From Polynucleobacter victoriensis (GTDB taxonomy: Bacteria; Pseudomonadota; Gammaproteobacteria; Burkholderiales; Burkholderiaceae): DNA of 64,000 nt. Positions 35,351-43,962 of the stretch are shown here, one piece after another (position 1 is the stretch's first letter; each line of letters begins with the position of its first letter). The DNA lies in assembly GCF_900187875.1 (NCBI RefSeq), contig NZ_FYEX01000001.1, forward strand, positions 124,001 through 188,000, in the 5' to 3' direction. The notes beneath the pieces were generated by a model that saw nothing but the letters and a program-made list of their open reading frames with translations, did no database searches and had not been told where the DNA came from. The translations under genes and the position numbers were made by a program.

Positions 35351-35354
35351 CTCA

Positions 35355-37496
35355 CTAATTTCCGTTTAATTGAATCGTGTCGTGTAACTCAGCACCAAAA
35401 ACCATAGCCTTTAATTTTAAGAGTTGATCTCTTGCTTGCGCAGCTTTCTCAAACTCTAGATTCTTAGCGTGCTCCACCATCATTTTTTCTAACTGCTTAA
35501 TCTCTTTTGCTAGCTGCTTTTCGCTCATATCTTCATAGTGAGCTTTTTCTTCTGCATATTTTAGCTCCTGACGTTTTTCATCAACGTCATAAACGCCATC
35601 AATAATATCTTTGATACGTTTAACCACACCCTTAGGCTCAATTCCATGAATTTTATTGAACTCTGTTTGCTTAGCCCGCCTGCGCTCTGTTTCTCCAATA
35701 GCTTTTTTCATTGAATCAGTGACTTTGTCGGCATACAAGATAGCCGTGCCATTAACGTTTCTAGCGGCTCGACCAATGGTTTGAATCAAACTACGTTCCG
35801 AACGCAAGAAGCCCTCTTTATCAGCATCCAAAATAGCCACCAAAGAAACTTCAGGGATATCTAATCCCTCTCTCAACAAGTTAATACCAATTAAAACGTC
35901 AAAGACGCCTAAACGCAGATCTCTTAAAATCTCTACACGCTCAACCGTATCGATATCTGAGTGTAGATAGCGCACTTTGATGCCGTTATCCGACATAAAT
36001 TCTGTTAGTTGCTCAGACATACGTTTAGTCAAAGTCGTAATCAATACACGCTCTCCAACTTTGATACGTGCATGTATTTCTGACAAGACATCATCTACTT
36101 GAGTGCTAGCTGGTCGCACATGAATCACAGGATCCACAAGGCCCGTTGGACGGACCACTTGTTCAACCACTTTGTCCGCATGCTCCTCTTCATATGTCGC
36201 AGGTGTTGCAGAGACAAAAATAACTTGGCGCATTTTTGTTTCAAATTCTTCAAATTTGAGCGGTCTGTTATCCATCGCAGATGGTAAACGGAAACCGTAC
36301 TCAACCAAGGTTGATTTACGCGCCCTGTCACCGTTGTACATGCCATTTAACTGACCAATCAACACATGGCTCTCATCTAGAAACATCAAAGCATCTGGCG
36401 GCAAATAATCAACCAAGGTAGGCGGCGCCTCACCTGGCTTAGCGCCTGATAAATGTCTTGAATAATTTTCAATACCTTTACAAAAACCTAACTCTGACAA
36501 CATCTCAATATCAAAACGAGTTCTTTGCTCTAAACGTTGCGCCTCAACCAATTTGCCTTCTTTTACATAGAAATCCAAACGCTCGCGCAGTTCAGCCTTA
36601 ATTGTCTCTATGGCTCTTAAAACTGTTTCTCTTGGAGTGACATAATGCGAACCCGGATAGATAGTAAAGCGCGGAATACGTTGACGTATCCGACCTGTCA
36701 ATGGATCAAAGAATTGCAAGCTATCGACCGTGTCATCAAATAAATCAATGCGCACTGCTAACTCATTATGCTCAGCTGGGAATACGTCAATCGTATCCCC
36801 TCGCACCCTAAAAGTGCCACGCGAGAAATCAACATCATTGCGCTCGTATTGCATAGCAATCAGACGACTCACCACATCTCGTTGGCTTAACTTATCACCC
36901 TGACGAACCGTTAAAACCATCTGGTGATAGTCACCTGGATTACCGATACCATAAATCGCAGAGACGGTTGAAACAATGATTGTGTCGCGACGCTCTAACA
37001 AACTTTTAGTGGCAGACAAACGCATTTGTTCGATGTGTTCATTGATCGAGGAATCCTTTTCAATGAATAAATCTCGAGTTGGCACATACGCTTCTGGCTG
37101 ATAGTAATCGTAGTAACTCACAAAATACTCAACAGCATTCTGCGGAAAAAATTCTCTAAATTCGCTGTACAACTGAGCTGCGAGAGTTTTATTGGGAGCA
37201 AAAATGATGGCGGGTCGACCAAGACGTGCAATCGTGTTAGCCATGGTGTATGTCTTACCTGACCCAGTAACACCCAACAAGGTTTGGTAGATCAGACCAT
37301 CTTCCACACCTTCAACAAGTTGTGCAATCGCCTCAGGCTGGTCACCTGCTGGCGGAAATGGTTGATGCAAGAGAAATGGTGACCCCGGGAATTGAATCAC
37401 GTTTTCACTGGAATCAGAACTCTGCAAATCTAATTTTTTTACTGGCTTTTTTGGCATCTCGGCTATCATTCTAGGCTTGCTTGAACTTTCTAACAT
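35355..37496 (-). CDS. uvrB: excinuclease ABC subunit UvrB
   Basis: UvrB verifies damage and loads UvrC in nucleotide excision repair. The protein (713 residues from the first ATG) has Walker A GVTGSGKT (residues 75-82), the beta-hairpin region YYDYYQPEAYVP, the DEAD-like box MFLDESH, helicase motifs LITTLTKRMSEQLTEF and QTIGRAARN, and the C-terminal UVR domain EKQLAKEIKQLEKMMVEHAK. Family members usually lack the first 30 or so residues, so a start at 37469 or 37457 is possible. It is divergent from the aminotransferase gene with ten bases between the starts. Confidence 0.96.
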   Translation of the reverse strand: MLESSSKPRMIAEMPKKPVKKLDLQSSDSSENVIQFPGSPFLLHQPFPPAGDQPEAIAQLVEGVEDGLIYQTLLGVTGSGKTYTMANTIARLGRPAIIFAPNKTLAAQLYSEFREFFPQNAVEYFVSYYDYYQPEAYVPTRDLFIEKDSSINEHIEQMRLSATKSLLERRDTIIVSTVSAIYGIGNPGDYHQMVLTVRQGDKLSQRDVVSRLIAMQYERNDVDFSRGTFRVRGDTIDVFPAEHNELAVRIDLFDDTVDSLQFFDPLTGRIRQRIPRFTIYPGSHYVTPRETVLRAIETIKAELRERLDFYVKEGKLVEAQRLEQRTRFDIEMLSELGFCKGIENYSRHLSGAKPGEAPPTLVDYLPPDALMFLDESHVLIGQLNGMYNGDRARKSTLVEYGFRLPSAMDNRPLKFEEFETKMRQVIFVSATPATYEEEHADKVVEQVVRPTGLVDPVIHVRPASTQVDDVLSEIHARIKVGERVLITTLTKRMSEQLTEFMSDNGIKVRYLHSDIDTVERVEILRDLRLGVFDVLIGINLLREGLDIPEVSLVAILDADKEGFLRSERSLIQTIGRAARNVNGTAILYADKVTDSMKKAIGETERRRAKQTEFNKIHGIEPKGVVKRIKDIIDGVYDVDEKRQELKYAEEKAHYEDMSEKQLAKEIKQLEKMMVEHAKNLEFEKAAQARDQLLKLKAMVFGAELHDTIQLNGN

Positions 37497-37506
37497 ATTT
37501 CATACT

Positions 37507-38703
37507 ATGAGCCTCTTTTCAAACGTTGAACTTGCCCCACGTGACCCTATCCTAGGTCTTAATGAAGCCTACAATGCGGACAGCCGTACAACCAAGGTAA
37601 ACCTTGGGGTTGGCGTCTATTTCACTGACGATGGAAAGATTCCATTATTGCGTGCAGTACAAGCTGCTGAGAAGCAAATGATGGAAAAATCTGCTGCTCG
37701 CGGCTATCTTGCCATTGAAGGTATTGCTGCCTATAACCAAGGTGTTCAAAATCTTCTATTTGGCAAAGATTCTGCCATTTTGACAGCTGGTCGTGTTGTA
37801 ACAGCCCAGGCAGTTGGCGGTACTGGAGCCCTAAAAATTGGTGCTGACTTCCTAAAACGCTTGGTACCTAACGCAACTGTTGCTATTAGTGATCCTAGTT
37901 GGGAAAACCATCGTGGTATTTTCGAAAGTGCTGGCTTCCCAGTTCAGAACTACACCTATTACGATCCAGAGACTCGTGGCGTTAACTTTGCTGGCATGGT
38001 CAAGTCTTTAGAGGCTTTGCCTGCCAAGTCAGTTGTTCTGCTTCACGCATGCTGTCACAACCCTACTGGCGCTGATTTAACAACTGCGCAATGGCAACAA
38101 GTTGCGGCACTTTGCAAAGCTAAAGACCTCATTCCATTCTTAGACATGGCTTACCAAGGCTTTGCTGACAGCATCGATGAGGATGGTGCAGCTGTGCGTT
38201 TATTTGCTGATGCCGGCCTTTGTTTCTTTGTATCTAGTTCATTCTCCAAGTCATTCTCTTTGTATGGTGAACGTGTTGGTGCCCTATCAATTGTGACTGA
38301 GAGCAAAGATGAATCAACTCGCGTGATGTCACAATTAAAACGAGTTATTCGTACTAACTACTCAAATCCTGCGATTCATGGTGGTACTGTTGTTGCAACA
38401 GTACTCAATGACCCAGAGCTACGTGCAATGTGGGAACAAGAGCTAGCTGAAATGCGTGACCGCATCAAATTGATGCGCAACACTTTGGTATCCAAATTGG
38501 CTGAAGCTGGTGCAAAACGCGATTTTGGCTTCGTTAACGATCAAAGAGGTATGTTCTCCTATTCTGGCTTGACAGCAGACCAGGTTGAACGCCTAAGAGC
38601 TGAATTCGGCATTTATGCTGTTTCTACAGGTCGAATCTGTGTAGCTGCCCTCAATAGCAAGAATATTGACGGTGTAGCTAAGGCAGTAGCCTCTGTACTT
38701 TAA
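37507..38703 (+). CDS. aromatic amino acid aminotransferase (class I, TyrB/AspC type)
   Basis: A 398-residue PLP-dependent aminotransferase of subgroup Ia acting on aromatic amino acids and/or aspartate. Landmarks: VNLGVGVYFTDDGKIPLLRAV, LLHACCHNPTGADLT, the Schiff-base Lys in SSSFSKSFSLYGERVGAL, and the final YSGLTADQVERLR and GRICVAALNS. I chose the ATG at 37507 (MSLFSNVELAP), where homologues start, over an upstream in-frame start at 37477. TyrB and AspC cannot be told apart by eye. Confidence 0.93.
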   Translation: MSLFSNVELAPRDPILGLNEAYNADSRTTKVNLGVGVYFTDDGKIPLLRAVQAAEKQMMEKSAARGYLAIEGIAAYNQGVQNLLFGKDSAILTAGRVVTAQAVGGTGALKIGADFLKRLVPNATVAISDPSWENHRGIFESAGFPVQNYTYYDPETRGVNFAGMVKSLEALPAKSVVLLHACCHNPTGADLTTAQWQQVAALCKAKDLIPFLDMAYQGFADSIDEDGAAVRLFADAGLCFFVSSSFSKSFSLYGERVGALSIVTESKDESTRVMSQLKRVIRTNYSNPAIHGGTVVATVLNDPELRAMWEQELAEMRDRIKLMRNTLVSKLAEAGAKRDFGFVNDQRGMFSYSGLTADQVERLRAEFGIYAVSTGRICVAALNSKNIDGVAKAVASVL

Positions 38704-38726
38704 CTCATTAGAATCAATGTCTTAGA

Positions 38727-38759
38727 CAACATTTTGGTGCTTTATGCGCCAAAATGTTG
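38727..38759. terminator. 14-bp inverted repeat after aminotransferase gene
   Basis: CAACATTTTGGTGC and GCGCCAAAATGTTG pair (one G-T wobble) around a five-base loop. No T run follows, so it may be a Rho-assisted end, an mRNA-stabilising structure, or an operator. It lies three bases upstream of the predicted -35 of phaZ. Confidence 0.5.
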
Positions 38760-38761
38760 CA

Positions 38762-38790
38762 TTGCACAAATTGATATTTTTGAGGATAAT
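38762..38790 (+). promoter_or_regulatory. sigma-70-type promoter of phaZ
   Basis: TTGCAC (38762-38767), a 17-base spacer, then GATAAT (38785-38790): four of six and five of six matches to the consensus hexamers with ideal spacing. The predicted start of transcription near 38797 gives an 80-base leader before phaZ. Confidence 0.6.
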
Positions 38791-38825
38791 CAAACCTAGT
38801 GTAAAAAGTGTCAAATGGCACACGA

Positions 38826-38855
38826 GTTCAAAAAGTAGTGTTTGAACCCTTTTTT
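38826..38855 (+). terminator. terminator-like hairpin in the phaZ leader (possible attenuator)
   Basis: GTTCAAA and TTTGAAC enclose an eight-base loop and are followed by CC and a run of six T, ahead of the phaZ ribosome site CGGGAG. The seven-pair stem has only two GC pairs, so termination would be inefficient; a regulated attenuator is possible but speculative. Confidence 0.35.
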
Positions 38856-38875
38856 AGATTTCGGGAGATTAGTTA

Positions 38876-40261
38876 ATGCTGTATCAATATCAAGAGTTTC
38901 AAAGAGCCTTGCTGCAACCATTAACAGCATGGGCACAAGCTACAGCTAAAACCTTTGTTAATCCAAGCAACCCACTATCACTTTTACCATCAGCAACACG
39001 TATTGCTGCGGGCTACGAACTACTCTATCGCCTAGGTAAAGAGTACGAAAAACCAGAATTTAGAATCAAGACCGTGGTGGCCCATGGCAAACCTGTGGCT
39101 ATTAATGAGTTCACGGTGGTTGATAAGCCATTCTGTAAATTAGTTCGCTTTAAACGTTTCTCTGACGATGTCAATGTCATCAAAAAACTCAAAGAAGACC
39201 CTGTAGTTTTGATCGTGGCTCCTTTGTCAGGACATCATTCAACGCTGTTGAGAGATACAGTTCGTACACTGTTACAAAACCACAAGGTTTACATCACTGA
39301 CTGGGTTGATGCGCGCTTAGTACCATTAGAAGATGGCTCATTCACACTGGATGACTATGTGCACTATGTGCAAGATTTTATTCGTGCGATTGGCGCAAAG
39401 GACCTAAACGTTCTATCAGTTTGCCAACCAACAGTTCCTGTGTTGGGTGCCATTTCTTTAATGGCCTCAAATGGTGAAGTCACCCCAAGAACTATGACGA
39501 TGATGGGCGGTCCGATTGATGCTCGCAAGAGCCCAACCATGGTTAACTCTACGGCAACCAATAAATCATTTGAATGGTTCGAGAACAATGTTGTGTATAC
39601 CGTTCCACCTCCACATCCAGGTGCAGGACGTCGTGTATATCCTGGATTCTTGCAACACACAGGTTTCGTTGCTATGAACCCAGATCGCCATTTACAGTCA
39701 CACTGGGATTATTTCCAAGACTTGGTTAAGGGCGATAAAGATGATGCGCAAGCGCACATTGAGTTCTACGACGAATACAACGCTGTTTTAGATATGGATG
39801 CAGATTACTATTTGCAAACCATTAAAACTGTATTCCAAGACTTCTCATTGCCAACCGGTAAATGGGTTGTTGGTGGCAAGCTAGTTAAGCCACAAGACAT
39901 TAAAACCACTGCTCTACTAACAGTAGAAGGTGAACTAGATGATATTTCTGGTAGCGGTCAAACAAAAGCAGCTCATGGCTTATGTAAGAACATCGCTGAG
40001 AATAAGAAACAACACTTTGAAGTTAAAGGTGCAGGTCACTACGGTATTTTCTCAGGCCGTCGTTGGCGTGAAATCGTTTACCCAGAGATTGGTGCTTTCA
40101 TTCGCAAGCATGCCATTAAGGGTAGCAAAACAGCTAGCGCTAAAGTAGCTCCTAAGGCAACTCCTAAAGCGGTTAAAAAAGTAGCAGCTAAAAAAATTGC
40201 CGTGAAAAAAGTGGCTGTTAAGAAAGTAGCCGCGAAGAAAACTGCTGCAAAGAATGCCTAA
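38876..40261 (+). CDS. phaZ: intracellular polyhydroxybutyrate depolymerase with Lys/Ala-rich tail
   Basis: PhaZ mobilises stored PHB granules. The core (about 1-414) matches the intracellular depolymerase family: nucleophile Cys183 in LNVLSVCQPTVPV (a Cys at this position is typical of the Ralstonia PhaZ1 type), then LLTVEGELDDISG with the catalytic Asp and KGAGHYGIFSGRRW with the His. Residues 415-461 are an added tail with 16 Lys and 14 Ala, built of VKKVAAKK-like repeats, resembling histone H1 or the PAKKA region of the granule-nucleoid linker PhaM. The 3' end overlaps the RnfB-like gene by eight bases. Confidence 0.93.
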   Translation: MLYQYQEFQRALLQPLTAWAQATAKTFVNPSNPLSLLPSATRIAAGYELLYRLGKEYEKPEFRIKTVVAHGKPVAINEFTVVDKPFCKLVRFKRFSDDVNVIKKLKEDPVVLIVAPLSGHHSTLLRDTVRTLLQNHKVYITDWVDARLVPLEDGSFTLDDYVHYVQDFIRAIGAKDLNVLSVCQPTVPVLGAISLMASNGEVTPRTMTMMGGPIDARKSPTMVNSTATNKSFEWFENNVVYTVPPPHPGAGRRVYPGFLQHTGFVAMNPDRHLQSHWDYFQDLVKGDKDDAQAHIEFYDEYNAVLDMDADYYLQTIKTVFQDFSLPTGKWVVGGKLVKPQDIKTTALLTVEGELDDISGSGQTKAAHGLCKNIAENKKQHFEVKGAGHYGIFSGRRWREIVYPEIGAFIRKHAIKGSKTASAKVAPKATPKAVKKVAAKKIAVKKVAVKKVAAKKTAAKNA

Positions 40262-40931
40262 AACAATAGACGGTCGTAATGACCTGTTTGACCGTCTATT
40301 CGCTGCTCTACCCCAAACTCAATGCACTAAGTGCGGTTATCCCGACTGTAGAGCCTATGCCAAGGCAATGGCTGCGGGAGACGCTCCTCACAATCAATGT
40401 CCACCAGGTGGTCTAGATGGTGTTGTACGTCTTTCGAAAATATTGAATAAAGAGCCCTTAACGCTCAACCCCACCAATGGTGAGGAGCGCCCTAGACCTG
40501 TAGCAGTGATCGAATCTAAAGCATGTATTGGTTGCACATTGTGCATTCAGGCATGCCCAGTAGATGCAATTGTTGGCGCATCAAAACAAATGCATGTGGT
40601 ACTCAAAGACTGGTGTACAGGTTGTGATTTATGCATCCCCCCTTGCCCAGTTGACTGCATCACCATGATTTCAGTAACAGGAGATAAGACAGGTTGGGAT
40701 GCCTGGACTGAGAATCAAGCCAATGTTGCAAAAGATCGTTATGAATCTCGTCAAAAGCGTTTAGAGCGCGAAGAACTTGATAACACCAGACGTCTTGCTG
40801 TAAAGGCACAAAATAAGGCAAAAGCTCTTGATTTAGAGAATGCAAGCACAGATGCTGAAAAAAGTGAGATTGAACGCAAGCGTGCAATCATTGCAGCAGC
40901 CATGGCAAGAGCCAAAGAAAAGCTAAAGTAA
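40254..40931 (+). CDS. RnfB-like 4Fe-4S ferredoxin, orphan and without membrane anchor
   Basis: A 225-residue protein with an N-terminal Fe4S domain (CTKCGYPDCRAYAKAM ... QCPPGG) and two 4Fe-4S motifs: CIGCTLCIQACPVD and CTGCDLCIPPCPVD (about 92-130), followed by a long charged helix. It resembles the soluble part of RnfB but lacks the N-terminal hydrophobic helix, and no rnfA, C, D, G or E is nearby. Overlap with phaZ implies coupled translation. Close linkage to nth recalls the E. coli rnf-nth cluster. It probably shuttles electrons to an unknown partner. Confidence 0.88.
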   Translation: MPKTIDGRNDLFDRLFAALPQTQCTKCGYPDCRAYAKAMAAGDAPHNQCPPGGLDGVVRLSKILNKEPLTLNPTNGEERPRPVAVIESKACIGCTLCIQACPVDAIVGASKQMHVVLKDWCTGCDLCIPPCPVDCITMISVTGDKTGWDAWTENQANVAKDRYESRQKRLEREELDNTRRLAVKAQNKAKALDLENASTDAEKSEIERKRAIIAAAMARAKEKLK

Positions 40932-41363
40932 TTACAGCAAGCGCTTAATTAACTCAACGTAAGTAGCCATATCAGGCGGCGTGCCATCACGCTGCGCACT
41001 CCAAAGAACTTGCCCCAAACACTCCATGATTCTGTGTTGAGCTTCATGCTCTGAATCAAGCTTTATGGTTAGCTGTCTACTCGCTTCACGAATCCCTGGG
41101 GGCTGATCAATTTGCACTTGCTCTGTGATCGACATATGCATCGATAAATGCAAGAAAGGATTGGTTTGTCCTTTTTCAGGAGTGTATTCAGCTTCTTGGG
41201 CTTGCTGAGGGTTATTTAAAAGCGCATGATATTCAGGATGCTCGACCATCCAGCGTGCAGCTATTGACTCCATCGGCGTCAAAATACCAGATGCTTGATG
41301 CTTACTCCAAGCATCACAAAAAAACTGCCTCACCTCTTCACGGCTTGGATTAAATAAACTCAT
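40932..41363 (-). CDS. DUF1841 family protein
   Basis: A 143-residue soluble protein of the DUF1841 family, recognisable by SLFNPSREEVRQFFCDAW at the N-terminus, the HPEYHALL stretch and the central NPFLHLSMHMSI. Function is unknown. Its start overlaps the end of nth by four bases (ATGA), so the pair is translationally coupled. It ends base-to-base against the convergent RnfB-like gene. Confidence 0.88.
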   Translation of the reverse strand: MSLFNPSREEVRQFFCDAWSKHQASGILTPMESIAARWMVEHPEYHALLNNPQQAQEAEYTPEKGQTNPFLHLSMHMSITEQVQIDQPPGIREASRQLTIKLDSEHEAQHRIMECLGQVLWSAQRDGTPPDMATYVELIKRLL

Positions 41364-41998
41364 TTTGAAAAATTCTTTTCTTTAAATGAACATAAGGGCT
41401 CAACGATGCATTGACCACACTCAGGTTTTCTGGCCTTACATGTATATCTGCCATGCAAAATCAACCAGTGATGAGCATCAACTAAAAAATCTTTAGGCAC
41501 ACGTTTTAGTAAAGCCATTTCCACAGCCAAAACATCTTTACCAGGAGCCAATCCAGTTCTATTAGAGACTCTGAATATGTGCGTATCAACAGCCATGGTT
41601 GGGTGACCAAATGCCGTATTCAGAATCACATTGGCTGTCTTTCTACCAACCCCAGGTAAAGCCTCTAAGGCTTCACGATCCTCAGGCACCTCACCATCAT
41701 GACGCTCCATTAACAACCGGCAAGTTTCAATCAGGTGTTTTGCTTTTGTTTTATATAGGCCAATGTGCTGTATGTAAGGAATTAAACCTTTTTCACCCAA
41801 CTCATAAATGGCTTTTGGAGTATTAGCGATTGGAAATAAAATGCGCGTCCCTTTATTTACAGAAACATCGGTTGCTTGCGCAGATAGTAAGACTGCAGCC
41901 AGTAGTTCAAATGGGGTGCTGTACTCAAGCTCCGTGGTGGGCTTCGGGTTATTAGTCTTGAGCGCCTCAAAAAAAGCTCGGCGTTTTTCAGGATTCAT
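41360..41998 (-). CDS. nth: endonuclease III (DNA glycosylase/AP lyase)
   Basis: Nth removes oxidised pyrimidines. The 212-residue form starting at the ATG at 41998 (MNPEKRRAFFEAL) is standard. The helix-hairpin-helix EALPGVGRKTANVILN contains the catalytic Lys, and the catalytic Asp is in MAVDTHIFRVSNR. The 4Fe-4S ligands are in CKARKPECGQCIVEPLC (C-x6-C-x2-C-x5-C). A longer in-frame reading to 42028 would overlap the upstream HIT gene and is not needed. Confidence 0.96.
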   Translation of the reverse strand: MNPEKRRAFFEALKTNNPKPTTELEYSTPFELLAAVLLSAQATDVSVNKGTRILFPIANTPKAIYELGEKGLIPYIQHIGLYKTKAKHLIETCRLLMERHDGEVPEDREALEALPGVGRKTANVILNTAFGHPTMAVDTHIFRVSNRTGLAPGKDVLAVEMALLKRVPKDFLVDAHHWLILHGRYTCKARKPECGQCIVEPLCSFKEKNFSK

Positions 41999-42005
41999 CG
42001 CCAAT

Positions 42006-42452
42006 TTAATGCGTACCCAAAACGTCAATAAGCTTTTGTTTCAGTGCTGGAACTTTTGCGAACTGCGTTGCTAAATGTTGCGCATGAGAATCTCTTAGAG
42101 GATTTGACCACACTGAACCTGGGAATGTTTTATCTTGCTGATACCGAGGAATCACATGCCAATGTAGGTGCGGCACCATATTACCTAGAGCTGCCAAATT
42201 AACCTTGTCTGGTTGCATCACTTCAATAATCGCCTGCTCTACCTTCATCACTGTCTGCATCAAAGCTGAGCGATTAGCAATTGCAAGGTTTGTCATCTCC
42301 GCAACATGGGTATTCCAAATTACTCGACAAAAACCTGGGTACTCTGGCTCATTGGCCAAAATTACACGAAGCTCATCATTTTTCCAAATGAGCTCGCCAC
42401 CATCTGCTGTACATAAAGGGCAATTTGCATTCATGGCGTTATTTTCGCTCAC
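42006..42452 (-). CDS. HIT family hydrolase
   Basis: A histidine-triad nucleotide-binding protein of 148 residues from the GTG at 42452, or 142 from the ATG at 42434 (MNANCPLC). The motif HLHWHVIPRY is the HIT active site, and the N-terminal CPLC resembles the zinc-site start of some HIT proteins. The exact nucleotide substrate is unknown. It lies seven bases before nth. Confidence 0.9.
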   Translation of the reverse strand: MSENNAMNANCPLCTADGGELIWKNDELRVILANEPEYPGFCRVIWNTHVAEMTNLAIANRSALMQTVMKVEQAIIEVMQPDKVNLAALGNMVPHLHWHVIPRYQQDKTFPGSVWSNPLRDSHAQHLATQFAKVPALKQKLIDVLGTH

Positions 42453-42465
42453 TTTAATTTTTACG

Positions 42466-42495
42466 CAATAAAAAAGCCCGGCTTGTGGCCGGGCT
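42466..42495 (-). terminator. Rho-independent terminator after aceA
   Basis: On the minus strand AGCCCGGC, loop CACAA, GCCGGGCT, then TTTTTTATT. It lies 38 bp beyond the aceA stop and just before the HIT gene, separating the two transcripts. Confidence 0.92.
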
Positions 42496-42533
42496 GATCA
42501 ACTAAGGCGTGATACGCCAGAGTTAATGACTTC

Positions 42534-43832
42534 TTAGTGGAACTGCTCTTCTTCTGTTGAACCAGTCAAAGCTGTTACTGATGAAGCACCACCTTGAATC
42601 ACTGTTGTTACTTCGTCGAAGTAACCAGTACCAACTTCTTGTTGATGTGAAACGAAAGTGTAACCACGGTCACGAGCTGCGAACTCAGGCTCTTGAACTT
42701 TTTCAACGTATGCAGACATACCGCGTGCAACGTAGTCTTGAGCCAAGTCGAACATGTTGTACCACATAGAGTGGATACCAGCCAATGTGATGAATTGGTA
42801 TTTGTAACCCATTGCACCAAGTTCACGTTGGAACTTAGCAATAGTTGCATCATCCAAGTTCTTCTTCCAGTTAAATGATGGTGAGCAGTTGTATGCCAAC
42901 ATCTTGCCTGGGTGCTTAGCGTGAACAGCTTCAGCAAACTTGCGAGCAAATTCAAGGTCAGGTGTACCAGTCTCACACCATACCAAGTCAGCGTACTCAG
43001 CATAAGCAATAGCACGTGAAATAGCTTGATCAAGACCTTTCTTAGTCTTGTAGAAACCTTCTGCAGTACGCTCACCTGTCAAGAATGGCTTGTCGTTTTC
43101 ATCGTAGTCTGATGTCAACAAGTCAGCAGCTTCAGCGTCTGTACGAGCAATAACCAATGTAGGAACGCCACAAACGTCAGCAGCCATACGAGCAGCGATC
43201 AATTTTTGGCAAGCTTCTTGTGTTGGAACCAACACTTTACCGCCCATGTGACCACACTTCTTAACAGAAGCTAATTGGTCTTCCCAGTGAACGCCAGCAG
43301 CACCAGCTTTGATCATTGACTTCATCAATTCGAATGCGTTCAATACACCACCGAAACCTGCTTCAGCGTCAGCAACGATAGGTGCGAAGCAATCGATGTA
43401 GCCCTTGTCACCCTTTTCGATACCTTTAGAGTGTTGAATCTCGTCAGCACGACGGAATGTATTGTTGATACGCTCAACAACCTTAGGTACTGAGTCAACT
43501 GGGTACAAAGATTGGTCAGGATACATAGAAGCGTATGTGTTGTTATCAGCAGCAACTTGCCAACCTGACAAATAGATAGCCTTAACACCAGCTTTAACTT
43601 GTTGCATCGCTTGACCACCAGTCAAAGCGCCTAAACAGTTAACGTATGGCTCGTTATTAACCAAGTTCCATAGTTTTTCTGCGCCACGACGTGCCAATGT
43701 GTGCTCGATTTGGAAAGAACCACGTAGACGAACTACGTCAGCTGCTGTGTAACCACGCTTAATACCTTTCCAACGTGGGTTTGTATCCCAATCCTTTTGC
43801 AATGCATCGATTTCTTGTTGACGTGTTGACAT
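42534..43832 (-). CDS. aceA: isocitrate lyase
   Basis: Isocitrate lyase (432 residues) cleaves isocitrate to glyoxylate and succinate, allowing growth on acetate or on acetyl-CoA from PHB. The active-site signature KKCGHMGGKVLVP is intact; other landmarks are the GGxQ-type ALTGGQAMQQVKAG, ADAEAGFGG and YNCSPSFNWKKNL. I place the start at the ATG at 43832 (MSTRQQEIDALQKDW), preceded by AGGGAGAG. Only aceA is here; no malate synthase lies in the window. Codon use is more biased than that of its neighbours (repeated preferred codons), suggesting high expression. Confidence 0.97.
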   Translation of the reverse strand: MSTRQQEIDALQKDWDTNPRWKGIKRGYTAADVVRLRGSFQIEHTLARRGAEKLWNLVNNEPYVNCLGALTGGQAMQQVKAGVKAIYLSGWQVAADNNTYASMYPDQSLYPVDSVPKVVERINNTFRRADEIQHSKGIEKGDKGYIDCFAPIVADAEAGFGGVLNAFELMKSMIKAGAAGVHWEDQLASVKKCGHMGGKVLVPTQEACQKLIAARMAADVCGVPTLVIARTDAEAADLLTSDYDENDKPFLTGERTAEGFYKTKKGLDQAISRAIAYAEYADLVWCETGTPDLEFARKFAEAVHAKHPGKMLAYNCSPSFNWKKNLDDATIAKFQRELGAMGYKYQFITLAGIHSMWYNMFDLAQDYVARGMSAYVEKVQEPEFAARDRGYTFVSHQQEVGTGYFDEVTTVIQGGASSVTALTGSTEEEQFH

Positions 43833-43866
43833 GTTTCTCTCCCTGTAAATAACAAAAAATGTGTTC

Positions 43867-43908
43867 ATAAGACATATACCAAAGTTATTTTCGTGTCTTA
43901 TGTCTTAT
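43867..43908 (-). promoter_or_regulatory. inverted and direct GTCTTAT repeats at the aceA transcription start
   Basis: A perfect 10-bp inverted repeat (ATAAGACATA at 43867-43876, TATGTCTTAT at 43899-43908) with a 22-base loop; the right arm is part of a tandem GTCTTAT GTCTTAT (43895-43908). It begins at the predicted transcription start, so it is well placed for a repressor or an mRNA hairpin. Confidence 0.45.
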
Positions 43909-43913
43909 ATAAG

Positions 43914-43942
43914 AGTTTATGTATTTGTGCAGAAGATTGCAA
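43914..43942 (-). promoter_or_regulatory. sigma-70-type promoter of aceA
   Basis: On the minus strand TTGCAA (43942-43937), a 17-base spacer and TAAACT (43919-43914). The predicted start near 43907 leaves a 75-base leader. Confidence 0.55.
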
Positions 43943-43962
43943 GTATTTATTTGTCGTACTAC

